A stretch of DNA of 64,000 bases. Origin: Mesostigma viride. Lineage: Eukaryota > Streptophyta > Mesostigmatophyceae > Mesostigmatales > Mesostigmataceae. The notes beneath the pieces are model-generated. The model saw only the letters and a program-made list of their open reading frames with translations. It was not told where the DNA came from and did not search any database. A program made the translations under genes and the position numbers. Position 1 is the first letter of the stretch; each line of letters opens with the position of its first letter. Where the stretch lies: assembly GCA_009746045.1 (NCBI GenBank), contig RPFO01000667.1, positions 3,980,273 through 4,044,272 on the forward strand. Direction: 5' to 3'. Below are positions 41,006 through 52,061 of this stretch, piece by piece.

Positions 41006-42098
41006 TATTAATTAATTAATTAATTAATTAGACTCGTGCTCCCGTTGGGGAGTCACGGAGCATTAACCCCGATGAATGGATGGATGGGTGCACACATTCC
41101 TACCGGTCTAATCTATCTACATTGGCTACATACTACATCTATCTAACAACATTCTATCTACATCATCTATCTAGGCAGCCGCACGCTGCCCTAGGGGAAG
41201 CTATCTAGCGTGCCTCCCGCGGGATTGCACACGCGGGCGCTTCCCCACTGGGGGGGGCTCGTTGTCCTCTATGACCTGGGCCCACTTGGCCTTGTCCATC
41301 ATCTTCTTCCAAATCACGGAGAGGCCTAGGCCCCCCATGTCCTCTACTAGCTGTTCTTTGAAGGTGCGGGCCTTGCGGCGTCTAACATCACTGGGCCCAG
41401 CCCACGTCAGGAGGTGCCGGCCAGGCTGGGCTGGTCGCAGTCCTGCGGGGGGCCACGTGAGGTGTCTACCTGGTTGGTGCGAGCTAGGTGCCCTACTAGC
41501 TGCAGGCGGCGTTGCTTAATTGTGCTGGTGATATAGGGCATGCCCTGGTACAGGTCCTCATTGCGGACATGAGCAGCATATCCTACTCTGAAAATGGAAC
41601 GCAGCATGCTGGTGACCGCGCCGTCCAGCTTGCGGGCCAGGTCGGCGGTGAGGGTCCACGTCTCGGCGCCATACGTGAGAACAGGAAGGACGAGGACCTT
41701 GAACAGGTCCTGTTTCTCGATCTTGCCCAGGGGCTTGCGCCATAGGGCCCGGTACTGGCGTAAAGCGTGCCAGGCGAGGGAGATGCGGTGGTCCACATCC
41801 ACCTCGCAGCTAGGGAGCAGGCTGCCCAGCAGCTTAACGCGGTCCCGATACAGGACTCGAGAGCCGTCTAGGAGATAGAGGGGCGGCGCTGAGGTGGTGA
41901 GCCCAACCGCCAGAGCCTCTGTCTTCTTGCTGACCTCAAGCCCCACTGCACGGGCCTCGAGAGCCAGGCAGTCAAGCCATGTCTGCACGTGCTCAGTGTC
42001 CTCAAAGAGGGTGGTGTCGTCTGCGTAAATGATGTCTGCGAGCCGAATCTCCGTGTCCGCACCGCCATGCCAGAATTTGTTAGCAACCTGCACTCCTG
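41006..42098 (-). pseudogene. LINE family A copy 2, 3' half
   Basis: Reading on the minus strand: FWHGGADTEIRLADIIYADDTTLF (catalytic YADD), LEARAVGLEVSKKTEALAVG, FKVLVLPVLTYGAETWTLTADL, MPYITSTIKQRRLQLVGHLAR, then the 3' UTR, three GATG-type units, hairpin 41032-41062 and (AATT)n tail. The RT frame is intact over 228 codons up to the gypsy copy 2 insertion at TCCTG. Confidence 0.88.
41032..41062 (-). other. LINE family A 3'-terminal hairpin
   Basis: Contains CTCCC-GTTG-GGGAG inside GTGCTCC...GGAGCA, next to the (AATT)n tail. The same 31 nt occur at 32744-32774 (LINE A) and 19914-19944 (SINE). Confidence 0.8.
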
Positions 42099-42672
42099 TG
42101 TTACGCCGCGGATATCTACCTCCGCCTCTACCTCTAAATGGGCCTGATGCTACCTAAACTGGTCAGGCCTCCTCTACTCAACCCTCTGGCGAAAGACGAA
42201 CGTGACGGAGCTGATCTCAATGCACTAACGTATGTGTGACTATAATACGCCATACAACCATTTATCAAAACCCGTTTACTCCAGGAATAGAGGAAGGAAA
42301 CACAACTACACTGCCGTGACCCAAGCCTAAATGTGTTAATTCATTTAACACACGCCGAGTGCACACACAAAGGGTAGAACGCCCATAAATGGTCACCAAC
42401 GGTCCAACACGCTCGGGCCGACATGGCCCTCGCCTACAGATGCACGCTGGTCCACTACATCTACTGATGCACGCTGGTCCACTACATTCTACCACAGGAT
42501 CAGGACCACTAGTAAAGTACGCGGCGCGGCGCCCAACGGCACCCAATGTACCACAGTACTGTTACGAGGACAATAATGTCCCGGTAGGAGCCTAAACGTA
42601 AACCTAGGGACAACCGAGGCAAAAGACCTAATTTACGTCCGTAACTACAACGAATTGTTACGCGACGTAACA
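42099..42672 (-). repeat. 3' LTR of gypsy copy 2
   Basis: 574 bp. Compared with copy 1 LTRs it has an internal tandem duplication of GATGCACGCTGGTCCACTAC. The polypurine tract follows at 42673-42683 (complement). Confidence 0.95.
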
Positions 42673-43041
42673 CCTCCCCCCCCACAAAGGTAGGGAGCCC
42701 TCTCCCTACGCACAGGGAGGAAAACAAGGGGTAGGAAACCTAATGCACCCAGCACACACTAACACAGTCAGCAGGCCATCCAAGATACAAGGCACCAATA
42801 GTTCACACGGTCTCCACCACCACGCCTGGAGGTGTAGGGTTAGCCAGCACCAAGCCTGGTGGTAGGTTCCCCTAACTGCCTGGAACAAAGTCCTTGCCGG
42901 GGGGAACGGCACTGGGCAGGACACACAGAGTAAACCCATCAGCACCAAGGACCAAGAACGACCAGTCAACTGGCCAGAACATGAGGGCGACTCTACATAC
43001 CGGAGGGACAACACCCTCAGGTCGGGCCTAAGGCCCTCTAT
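42673..43041 (-). other. Gypsy copy 2 3' untranslated region and polypurine tract
   Basis: Non-coding and homologous to 25124-25494. Confidence 0.8.
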
Positions 43042-44242
43042 CTAATGGCCATCCGTCTGGTAGGTACCACGGGAGGCCAGCAGAACATCCAGGTAAGCCT
43101 GGTAGTGAGACACATCCTCAGCATTGTCGTGCCTATCTACAGTGAGGAAAACATCGGCCCACACGCCGTCAGGGAAAAGGCCTAGGAAGGCCCAGTAGTA
43201 CCTATGCTGTGTAAGGACGACCTGGCCCCGGGCCCAGTCCAGGAAACCGCAGGCAAAGAGGCGTAGGAAAGGCTCTACCGCGATCAGGCAGAGAGCCCGA
43301 AGGAGCAGGCAATGATACCGGATCCGAGGGCGCATACCCGTCGGGAAAAACAGATCTACCAGGGGCTCCACGTTGGACGGCCACAACCGGATATGCCGAA
43401 TCTCGCGGGAGCGCCACCGGCGGGCACACTGTCGCGACCCGAACGTCTCGAGGTAGTCGCTAGCCCGGGGAGGAGGATGACCCCGAGAGTCCAAACCCTG
43501 GCCCGGGATGGGCGCTGGACGACGGGCATCCCACTCTAGGATGGGCTGAAGGACGGTGCTGTACGTGGCACCCGGCACCGCAGGAAAATCTACCGTAAGA
43601 GCATCTGAGGCCATAATGCCCAGAGGCGGAGGGTAAGCCCACTGGAACCCGCCGTATAGGTGTCCAAGTCATTGTGGCGCCGCGCCCAGCGGTACAGGAC
43701 GCGCCGAACCAGGATCTCACCCTGGAACACCGGATCAGCCAAAATAACCATGTCGAAAGGAGGCCGATCAGTCTCAACTGGTAGGTTACGGTCCCGCGGC
43801 GCACGACACACCTGGGAGAACCCGTAGGACATGGGCGAAATGGCCAGCTCGGCGGAGGCGCGCGGCAGGTCACACTGACGGCAAGCGAGCGCAGACATAC
43901 CATACCCGAAGACAGGCGTGTCGCGCGACTCCGGAGTCGCATGCACCACAGAAGGGGCCCGATCCCGATCGCCCTCTGACAACTCCCGAAGGGAATCGGC
44001 AGCGCGGGTGGCGCGCGGGTCAGAGCCACTGGACCGAACAACCGCAGCCAAAGACCGCGGGGCCGAAGGGGCAGGGGCCGACGAAGGGGTAGGAACCGGC
44101 GCAGGTGCAGAAGGTGCCGGTACAACAGGGGGCCGCGTCGGACCCGAGGCCGCAGGGGGTCGCGACGGACCCGCCTCCGCAACTGGCGCGCCGGTCTCTG
44201 GGGGTGGCGCACCACCAGGCCACATGTTGAAAATAGGACCCG
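43042..44242 (-). pseudogene. Gypsy copy 2 ORF3, C-terminal part
   Basis: From MWPGGAPPPETGAP through CRQCDLPRASAELAISPMSYG, VCRAPRDRN and PPFDMVILADPVF to RGTYQTDGH. One 2-bp insertion (near 43660) shifts the frame. Here the segment that the hAT relic splits in copy 1 is continuous. Unknown function; no membrane segment. Confidence 0.75.
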
Positions 44243-44282
44243 TGCACTATACTATAAATTTACGGCCCGTACACGTATACGG

Positions 44283-44610
44283 AAATTTTTACGGGCCGTA
44301 AATTTTGCGTTCGTACGCATATACTTACCACTCGTATACTGGCCGTAAAATTTACTACCGTATACTTTTTCTCGTATACGGCAGTAAAGTTTACGGTAGT
44401 AAATTTTACGGCCAGTATACGAGAAAAAATTTACGGTAGTAAATTTTACGGCCAGTATACGAGAAAAATTTACGGTAGTAAATTTTACGGCCAGTATACT
44501 AGAAAAAGTATACGGTAGTAAATTTTACAGCAAGTATACTAGAAAAAGTATACGGTAGTAAAAGTTTACGGCCAGTATACTGGACAAGTATACGGGCCGT
44601 AACCTTGTGA
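44283..44610. repeat. Left subterminal palindromic array
   Basis: Tandem mix of TTTACGGTAGTAAATTTTAC and GGCCAGTATAC(G/T)AGAAAAA. Most units are near-palindromes (GTATACGG/CCGTATAC, TTTAC...GTAAA). Confidence 0.88.
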
Positions 44611-45189
44611 TTTGTCCAACCTAGTGTATTGTGATTTGCGTTGTCATTTGACTTCATGGAAACATCATGTGGCAATAATTCAAATTAATTAATCAATTAT
44701 CAATCATTCAAATTAATGAAGAAACACATTATACTACTAAGAAACACACTAGTTGAATTAACCCTTATCAATCATTCAAATTTCCCAGAGCATCAGCTCC
44801 ACGACGTACGCGAAAATATGCCGAGCTATGGCTGCCGAGAATGCTCATAACTTTCGACTCAGGCCATGAAATTTAGTCGGGTTTGTTGCATTCGACTCGT
44901 CTTCTGATGACAAACACGCTGGTATAATTTCCGGCAGCTATCGTCCCCGATTTCGTACGTTCTCGACCTCGGCCTGCCCAGCAGATATCGCTATTTTCGA
45001 CTCGATATGGCGGCATTCCCTTCGTGAATAGCACGCCTGCGCCCCCCGCCCCAGCATTCGACATCTTCCCCGTAGCTATGGAGGCCCCAACAACACCTGC
45101 CGCCCCAGAAACCCGGTCGCTGGACGACGTTCTTGCCGCAGCCAGCCCTTTCGTCGGCATCGCTCCCGCCGCTCCCAAGTAGCCAAAGG
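44611..45189. other. Spacer inside the CACTATA element
   Basis: AT-rich at 44630-44790, then unremarkable. No gene seen. Confidence 0.5.
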
Positions 45190-46990
45190 AACTTAGGTAA
45201 TGCAACGAGGGAGGGAAGCTAAGCAAGGGAGGGGAGGAAAGCTACTAAGGGAGAGGGAGGAAAGCTACGGGCATTAAGCTATGGGATATGAAAGGGGAGG
45301 GGAAGGAAGCTAAAGGAACTTAGGTAATGCAAGGAAGGAGGGAAGCTAAGAAAGTGAGGGGAGGAAAGCTACTAAGGGAGAGGGAGGAAAGGGAAGGGCA
45401 TTAAGCTATGGGATATGGGAGGGGAGGGGAAGGAAGCTAAAGGAACTTAGGTAATGCAAGGAAGGAGGGAAGCTAAGAAAGGGAAGGGGAGGAAAGTTAC
45501 TAAGGGAGAGGGAGGAAAGGGGAGGGAAGCTAAGATGGGAGGGGAGGGGAAGGAAGCTAAAGGAACTTCGGTAATGCAAGGAAGCCCCCAAGCTAAGAAA
45601 GGGAAGGGGAGGAAAGCTACTTAGAAGGGAGAGGGAGGAAAGGGGAGGGAAGCTAAGGGATGGGAGGGGAGAGGAAGGAAGCTAAAGGAACTTAGGTAAT
45701 GCAAGGAAGGAGGGAAACTAAGAAAGGGAAGGGGAGGAAAGCTACTAAGGGAGAGGGAGGAAAGGGAAGGGCATTAAGCTATGGGATATGGGAGGGAAGG
45801 GGAAGGAAGCTAAAGGAACTTAGGTAATGCAAGGAAGGAGGGAAGCTAAGAAAGGGAAGGGGAGGAAAGTTACTAAGGGAGAGGGAGGAAAGGGGAGGGA
45901 AGCTAAGATGGGAGGGGAGGGGAAGGAAGCTAAAGGAACTTCGGTAATGCAAGGAAGCCCCCAAGCTAAGAAAGGGAAGGGGAGGAAAGCTACTTAGAAG
46001 GGAGAGGGAGGAAAGGGGAGGGAAGCTAAGGGATGGGAGGGGAGAGGAAGGAAGCTAAAGGAACTTAGGTAGGTAATGCAAGGAAGGAGGGAAACTAAGA
46101 AAGGGAAGGGGAGGAAAGCTACTAAGGGAGAGGGACGAAAGGGAAGGGCATTAAGCTATGGGATATGGGAGGGGAGGGGAAGGAAGCTAAAGGAACTTAG
46201 GTAATGCAAGGAAGGAGGGAAGCTAAGAAAGGGAAGGGGAGGAAAGTTACTAAGGGAGAGGGAGGAAAGGGGAGGGAAGCTAAGATGGGAGGGGAGGGGA
46301 AGGAAGCTAAAGGAACTTCGGTAATGCAAGGAAGCCCCCAAGCTAAGAAAGGGAAGGGGAGGAAAGCTACTTAGAAGGGAGAGGGAGGAAAGGGGAGGGA
46401 AGCTAAGGGATGGGAGGGGAGAGGAAGGAAGCTAAAGGAACTTAGGTAATGCAAGGAAGGAGGGAAACTAAGAAAGGGAAGGGGAGGAAAGCTACTAAGG
46501 GAGAGGGACGAAAGGGGAGGGAAGCTCAGGGATGGGAGGGGAGGGGAAGGAAGCTAAAGGATCTTAGGTGCTGCAAGGAAGGAGGGAAGCTAAGAAAGGG
46601 AAGGGGAGGAAAGCTACTAAGGGAGAGGGACGAAAGGGGAGGGCATTAAGCTATGGGACATGGGAGGGGAGGGGAAGGAAGCTAAAGGAACTTAGGTAAT
46701 GCAAGGAAGGAGGTAAGCTAACAAAGGGAAGGGGAGGAAAGCTACTTAGAAGGGAGAGGGACGAAAGGGGAGGGAAGCTCAGGGATGGGAGGGGAGAGGA
46801 AGGAAGCTAAAGGAACTTAGGTAATGCAACGAGGGAGGGAAGCTAAGCAAGGGAGGGGAGGAAAGCTACAAAGGGAGAGGGAGGAAAGGGAAGGGCATTA
46901 AGCTATGGGATATGGGAGGGGAGGGGAAGGAAGCCATAGGAACTTAAGTAATGCAAGGAAGGAGGGAAGCTAAGAAGGGAGGGGAGGGGA
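45190..46990. repeat. Purine-rich minisatellite with about 375-bp higher-order unit
   Basis: Short units such as GGGAGGGGAAGGAAGCTAAAG and GAACTTAGGTAATGCAAGG. The block at 45406-45591 recurs at 45779-45964 and 46156-46341 (periods 373 and 377), so a higher-order repeat is present three times. Confidence 0.92.
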
Positions 46991-46999
46991 GGGAAGCTA

Positions 47000-48290
47000 G
47001 CGGCCCACATGCATCTCTCCCTCGACAAGGAACAAGCGCATGCACCCACCCACCCCACATGCACCCCTCCCTTTACAAGAAACAAGCATGTGGGCCCACC
47101 TACTGCAATGCATCCCTCCCTTGATAAAGAACACACACATGCACCCACCCACCGCGCATGCATCCCTCCCTTGACAAGGAAGAAGCATGTGCACCCACCC
47201 CACCTGCGTCCCTCCCTTGACAAGGAACAGTTTCATGCACCCACCCACCCACATGCATCTCTACCTTGACAAGGAACAAGAGCATGCACCTACCCACCGG
47301 GCATGCATCCCTCCCTTGACAAGGAACAAGCACGTGAACCCACCTCATGCACAAGCATCCCTCCCTTGATAAGGAACAAGCACGTGCACCCACCCACCCC
47401 ACATGCACCCCTCCCTTTACAAGAAACAAGCATGTGGGCCCACCTACTGCAATGCATCCCTCCCTTGATAAAGAACACACACATGCACCCACCCACCGTG
47501 CATGCATCCCTCCCTTGACAAGGAAGAAGCATGTGCACCCACCCACCCCACCTGCGTCCCTCCCTTGACAAGGAACAATTTCATGCACCCACCCACCCAC
47601 ATGCATCTCTACCTTGACAAGGAACAAGAGCATGCACCTACCCACCGCGCATGCATCCCTCCCTTGACAAGGAACAAGCATGTGTACCCACCCACCCCAC
47701 ATGCATCCATCCCTTTACAAGAAACAAGCACGTGAACCCACCTAATGCACAAGCATCCCTCCCTTGATAAGGAACAAGCACGTGCACCCACCCACCCCAC
47801 ATGCATCCCTCCCTCGACAAGGAACAAGCGCATGCACCCACCCACCCCACATGCATCCCTCCCTTGACAAGGAACAAGTGCATGCAGCCACCCACCCCAC
47901 ATGCAGTCCTCCCTTTACAAGAAACAAGCACGTGCACCCACCTACTGCACATGCACCCCTCCCTTGACAAGGAACAAGCGCGTGCACCCACCCACCCCAC
48001 ATGCATCCCTCGACAAGGAACAAGCGCGTGCACTCACCCACCCCACATGCATCCCTCCTTTGACAAGGAAAAAGCACGTGCAACCACCCACCCCACGTGC
48101 ATCCCTCCCTTGACAAGGAACAAGCACGTGCACTCACCCACCCCACATGCATCCCTCCTTTGACAGGAAAAAGCACTTGCACTCACCCACCCCACATGCA
48201 TCCCTCCCTTGACAGGGAAAAAGTGCGTTCACCCACCCACCCACACGCATTCCTCTCTTGACAACGAACAAGCACGTGAACCTACCTACC
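47000..48290. repeat. Minisatellite, about 50-60-bp units
   Basis: The unit is close to CACCCACCCACCCCACATGC, then ATCCCTCCCTTGACAAGG, AACAAGCACGTG. More than 20 copies. A longer period of about 340 bp links 47046-47290 to 47388-47640. Confidence 0.92.
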
Positions 48291-49600
48291 CACTAGCATG
48301 GCACGAAGGCATACCATACAATAGCATGGCGTTGCCAAAGCGAAAAAAGAGATCTCGGTGGGGAGAAATTGCCCAGCAAAACTGACAACCATGCAAGGCA
48401 AAAAACTTGAATAACTTACGGTGGACATCGGCACATAATGAGTAGCCCAGATGTGCCGGGTGTAGAGTAAACGAGGCCGAAAATGTCGTGTAACTCAAAG
48501 GCATCTTTAGTAGCCTGTCAAGCGACGGGAACGAGTGGAAACCTGAAGAATGGCAAAAGACATTAAGTCGACTGCCATACATAAAAGATAGAGAATCAGT
48601 AGTACACAGCTCCCCTCATGGAGCAGTAAGCAAATGAGCGATGATTAACAAAGTGTGAGACAGATAGCCGATGCGACTCCTTGCGACTAAACGTGGCATG
48701 CATATGCGGGCGCTGATTAGGAACATTGGCTTACTTTGTTTAGCGTAATGCGATTGCAGTAGCTTCGTGAAATGCCGCATGCGCACGATGTCACGAAATT
48801 TAAATTTCCTTTAGGAACAAAGACGAACAAATTGATGTAGCTGGCTAAGGACTACGCCATGGTAGGCTAGCTGTATCGGAGAGAGCGCTGTAGATGGCTG
48901 GAAAAATGATAACTCAATCATGCTAAACTGCGGCTCCAAAGGCTTGTCCTAGTGCGCCTTTGGCTTTCTTCTTCTTCAGGCGCAATAAGCCCGCGATTCT
49001 TTTTTAGTCCAAATATTCTTTCACCACTACTGACCGGCTGGCGACTGCAAATCGGCATGGCCGGCTAATTATGAGGCAAGCGTTGCAAGGGCAGACGCTT
49101 GTGATCGTTGATAAATTCGAAAAATCGTTCTCGCCCGGCGCGGCGGTTCACAACTCCCCACCTGCAAACTCGACTAGCACAGGTACGGGGGCGTTCCTGA
49201 AACCAGTCCCGTACACGCAACCGTTCTATCCGGCCCTCGGCAAATATAGAATCTCTGCTGCACTTCCGCGGCGTGGGACACAACAACAACAACAACAACT
49301 TCCGCGGCGTGGGAACCAACAACAAGAACAAGAACAAGAACAAGAACAAGAACAACACGCAACCGCTCTGTGCCGTACCTAGAACGGGACGAGTACAAGA
49401 CCGTATCGGCCAGTATAGATTCTCTGCTGCCCATGTGCGGCGTGGGACACAACAACAACAACAACAACAACAAGACCCTAACCGGGGACTGTTTCGGTTA
49501 CGGCCCCGTACTAGGCTCGGTTCGGTGTACGCGGCGTGTACGTAGCGTGACATTAATTCTAGTGGACGCCAAGTGGACGTAAAAAATGGCCTGTAAGGCA
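48291..49600. other. Unique part of the CACTATA element with CAA/AAC tracts
   Basis: No transposase motif seen. GCGGCGTGGGAC followed by (AAC)n occurs twice (49270, 49438), and once more in part (49303), with CAAGAA repeats at 49320-49355. ORFs up to 181 aa on the minus strand are low-complexity. Confidence 0.55.
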
Positions 49601-49604
49601 TACG

Positions 49605-50000
49605 ACACAAAGTATACTTGCCGTAAAGTTTACGGCCCGTATACTTTGTGTCGTTTACGGTAGTAAATTTACTGCAGCATACGACACAAAGTATACGGGC
49701 CGTAAAGTTTACGGCCCGTATACTTTTTGTCGTATACTAAAGTAAAATTTACTAAAGTATACGACAAAAAGTATACGGTAGTAATTTTTACGGCCCGTAT
49801 ACTTTTTTTCGTATACTAAAGTAAACTTTACTAAAGTATACGACAAAAAGTATACGGGCCGTAAAGTTTACTAAAGTATACGACAAAAAGTATACGGGCC
49901 GTAAACTTTACGGCCCGTATACTTTTTGTCGTATATTGAAGTAAAGTTTACGTAACGTATACGGAGCCCGTATACGTTTACGGGCCGTATACGGGGCCCG
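49605..50000. repeat. Right subterminal palindromic array
   Basis: Units such as GTATACGGGCCGTAAA and ACTAAAGTATACGACAAAAA in alternating orientation. They are of the same type as the left array but differ in the spacer words. Confidence 0.88.
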
Positions 50001-50037
50001 TATACGTGTACGGGCCGTAAGTTTATAGTATAGTGTG

Positions 50038-51125
50038 GGGACAGGCAATCCGGCATACGACTGGTTACCGTCCAAGCTCCAGTCAGGCACCGGGATCCTC
50101 TGCGGAGGACCGCCCTCCCAAAGCCTGGGAAGACCGCCCGGGTCGCTGAAGAAACCCCGCGAGGGCGGCGCTGACGTGGTGGGCGGCTCGGACGCGGCGG
50201 CGGCGGGCGCTGCCACTGGGATGGCGGACTCGCGCCGAGGCGCAGGTACGTCAGTAGCAGGCGCAGCGGTAGCCGAAGGCGTAGGAGCTGCAGCACCAGA
50301 GGGAACCGTAGACGCCGAGGCGACCGAAGGGGAAGGGGGCACAGCTGCCACAGACACCCCACCTGGCGTGGCTGGCGCGTGCGCCTGGGCCGCCATGAAG
50401 GCCCCGAAGGCCGCCGTCAGGGACTGGATTTGCGCCTGCATCGCAGAAACTGTCGCCGCAAGAGGATCAGGCTCACGACCAGAGCCCGAAGGGGTAGGCT
50501 CCACCGATGCGCACAGGACCGACCTCGGTGAAGACGGGACAGGGGAAGGCGCCGACACTGAAGAGGAGGACGCCGCAGGGGAGGCCGAATACTCAGGGGA
50601 ATACTGAGCCTCTACCGACGCGTCCGTAGGGGTAGGGTCGCCAAATCCTACACCCGCGTTCTGGTCTGCTATCTCCATAAACTCTACGGCCCGTAACAGG
50701 TCGCAGGGGTTCTCATCCAGCTCCGCATCACCCTCGGCAGGGAGCCAGGGGAACACATCCCGTAGGCAGGAGCGGCCCACAGGGGTGGAAAGGTAGGAAA
50801 ACACCCTGGGACACTGGAGAATCGCAGCTATCTGTCCCAGGGCTGGACAGCTGGAGCCACATTCTAGCAAGCAGTGGCCGGCATCGTCAAATCCGTGCAA
50901 AACAAGCTGATGCGGTTCAGCAGGGGAAGGACCGTACCACGTGACCCCGAAGAGAGCCGCCCGGACTATGCCCGCATGCTGGGCCTGGAGGGCCGGATGC
51001 ACGACGCCACCCGGGAAACTAGACCGTGAAACCCAACGACCCGGAAGGGCCTCGAAGTACATCTCAGGGTCCGGTAGGGGCAGGGACGGCAGCGGGCTCT
51101 CAGCCGGAGGGGTAGGCTCTGACAT
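50038..51125 (-). pseudogene. Gypsy copy 2 ORF3, N-terminal part
   Basis: Starts at MSEPTPPAESPLPS just after the acceptor-like tract, then EMYFEALPGRWVSRSSFPGG, VLHGFDDAGHCLLECG, a Ser/Pro linker, MQAQIQSLTAAFGAFMAAQ and PDWSLDGNQSYAGLPV. The frame is open for about 363 codons up to the CACTATA element. Joined with 43042-44242 the protein would be about 760 aa. Confidence 0.75.
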
Positions 51126-51177
51126 GACGGCTGCGGAGGGGAGGGGACAACCAACCACCCGTCGACAGCAGACATAA

Positions 51178-51915
51178 CTCTTGCAGTTGAACTCTTGCAG
51201 CGTTTATTGGTCAAAGACTATGACCGAGCCATTATGCTCCGTCAAGTCCGATGTTTTTTGCAACGTCACCCACATCTGTTCGGTGCTGCCCCTTGGCACA
51301 AGCTCTACAAACAGGTCGTGGACCGGCTGGATCGCATAGTATCTCCGCACATCTGAACCCTGTGATGCCAGATCTCCTTTGCGGCCGTTCCGAGCTTGGC
51401 ACTGGATTCGTTGTCCACATCGTCGCGTCGCTGCCGCAACACGATGTTTTCTGGCATCCGCGGGCTTTTGGTTCCCGCCGCACATTTGAAAGTGCTGTCC
51501 TCCGGCTTTTTGCCTTTGCACCGTGTGCAGTTCTTGGACGTTTGGAATCATGGCATGGCTAACGTGATGACTGACTAGCTAGACCTTTTCAGTGGTTTTC
51601 CATTTGCGGGTATTTCCTCGTAAATGGTGGGAGAGCGATCGCAGCAATGGTGCTCACCACTAGACACTCCCGGCCAGTTAGGCTAGAAACACACGCCCTG
51701 ATCAAGCATGCTGTTTCCGGCCCCACCGTCTAGGTCATCTAGTCGCTCCACACGTAAGCCAGCCATAATTTCAATGCACAAGGATACACATTTCCATCAC
51801 CATTCATCTTCATCATCCTGAACGACTCGAAAACGCGGAAAAGATAACGGCAGGCTCGAGCTACCATGGTCCGGATTCTCCCGATTTCTGGCCTGCGCTG
51901 GTTGTCTCTTTGATA
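51178..51915 (+). mobile_element. 5'-truncated copy of the YIDD element
   Basis: Homologous to 31928-32663. Flanked by TSD ACATAA (51172-51177 and 51916-51921) in gypsy copy 2 between pol and ORF3. Its 5' end carries a small CTCTTGCAG duplication, typical of target-primed insertion. Confidence 0.82.
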
Positions 51916-51921
51916 ACATAA

Positions 51922-52061
51922 GAGAGGAGAAGGCCTACAACTAGAGCTTGTGCAGGGTTTTATATTCCTGCAGCAGGCGACTACACCCATCTAGCTCACT
52001 CTCCGTATACCAAACCTTATCTACTTCACTACGAGCATACATCCACTTCACTTTATACTGA
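51922..52061 (-). pseudogene. pol: Gypsy copy 2 chromodomain end
   Basis: Minus strand matches copy 1 YKVKWMYARSEVDK and the C-terminal helix. Separated from the rest of pol by the 1.77-kb element. Confidence 0.8.

Larger units (their letters stand above)
44245..50035. mobile_element. 5.8-kb DNA transposon with CACTATA termini, non-autonomous
   Basis: Terminal inverted repeats of 38 bp with one mismatch begin CACTATACTATAAA and continue TTACGGCCCGTACACG. Comparison with copy 1 (CCCG-TA-GGGAC) indicates a 2-bp target duplication, here TG. Both ends carry about 350 bp of palindromic subterminal repeats. The interior holds two minisatellites and unique DNA, with no transposase recognised. The superfamily is uncertain: CACTA elements make 3-bp duplications, mariner-type elements TA. 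Confidence 0.82.

Noticed and set aside
46903-48182. Cys/Val/Gly-rich minus-strand ORFs up to 200 aa
   Set aside because: Shadows of the 50-60-bp minisatellite; they change frame with unit-length changes.
45190-48290. Possible CRISPR arrays
   Set aside because: Units are tandem and drift gradually, without unique spacers; context is eukaryotic transposon DNA.
44245-50035. Assignment to the CACTA (EnSpm) superfamily from the CACTA termini
   Set aside because: The empty-site comparison gives a 2-bp duplication, not 3 bp, and no transposase is present.
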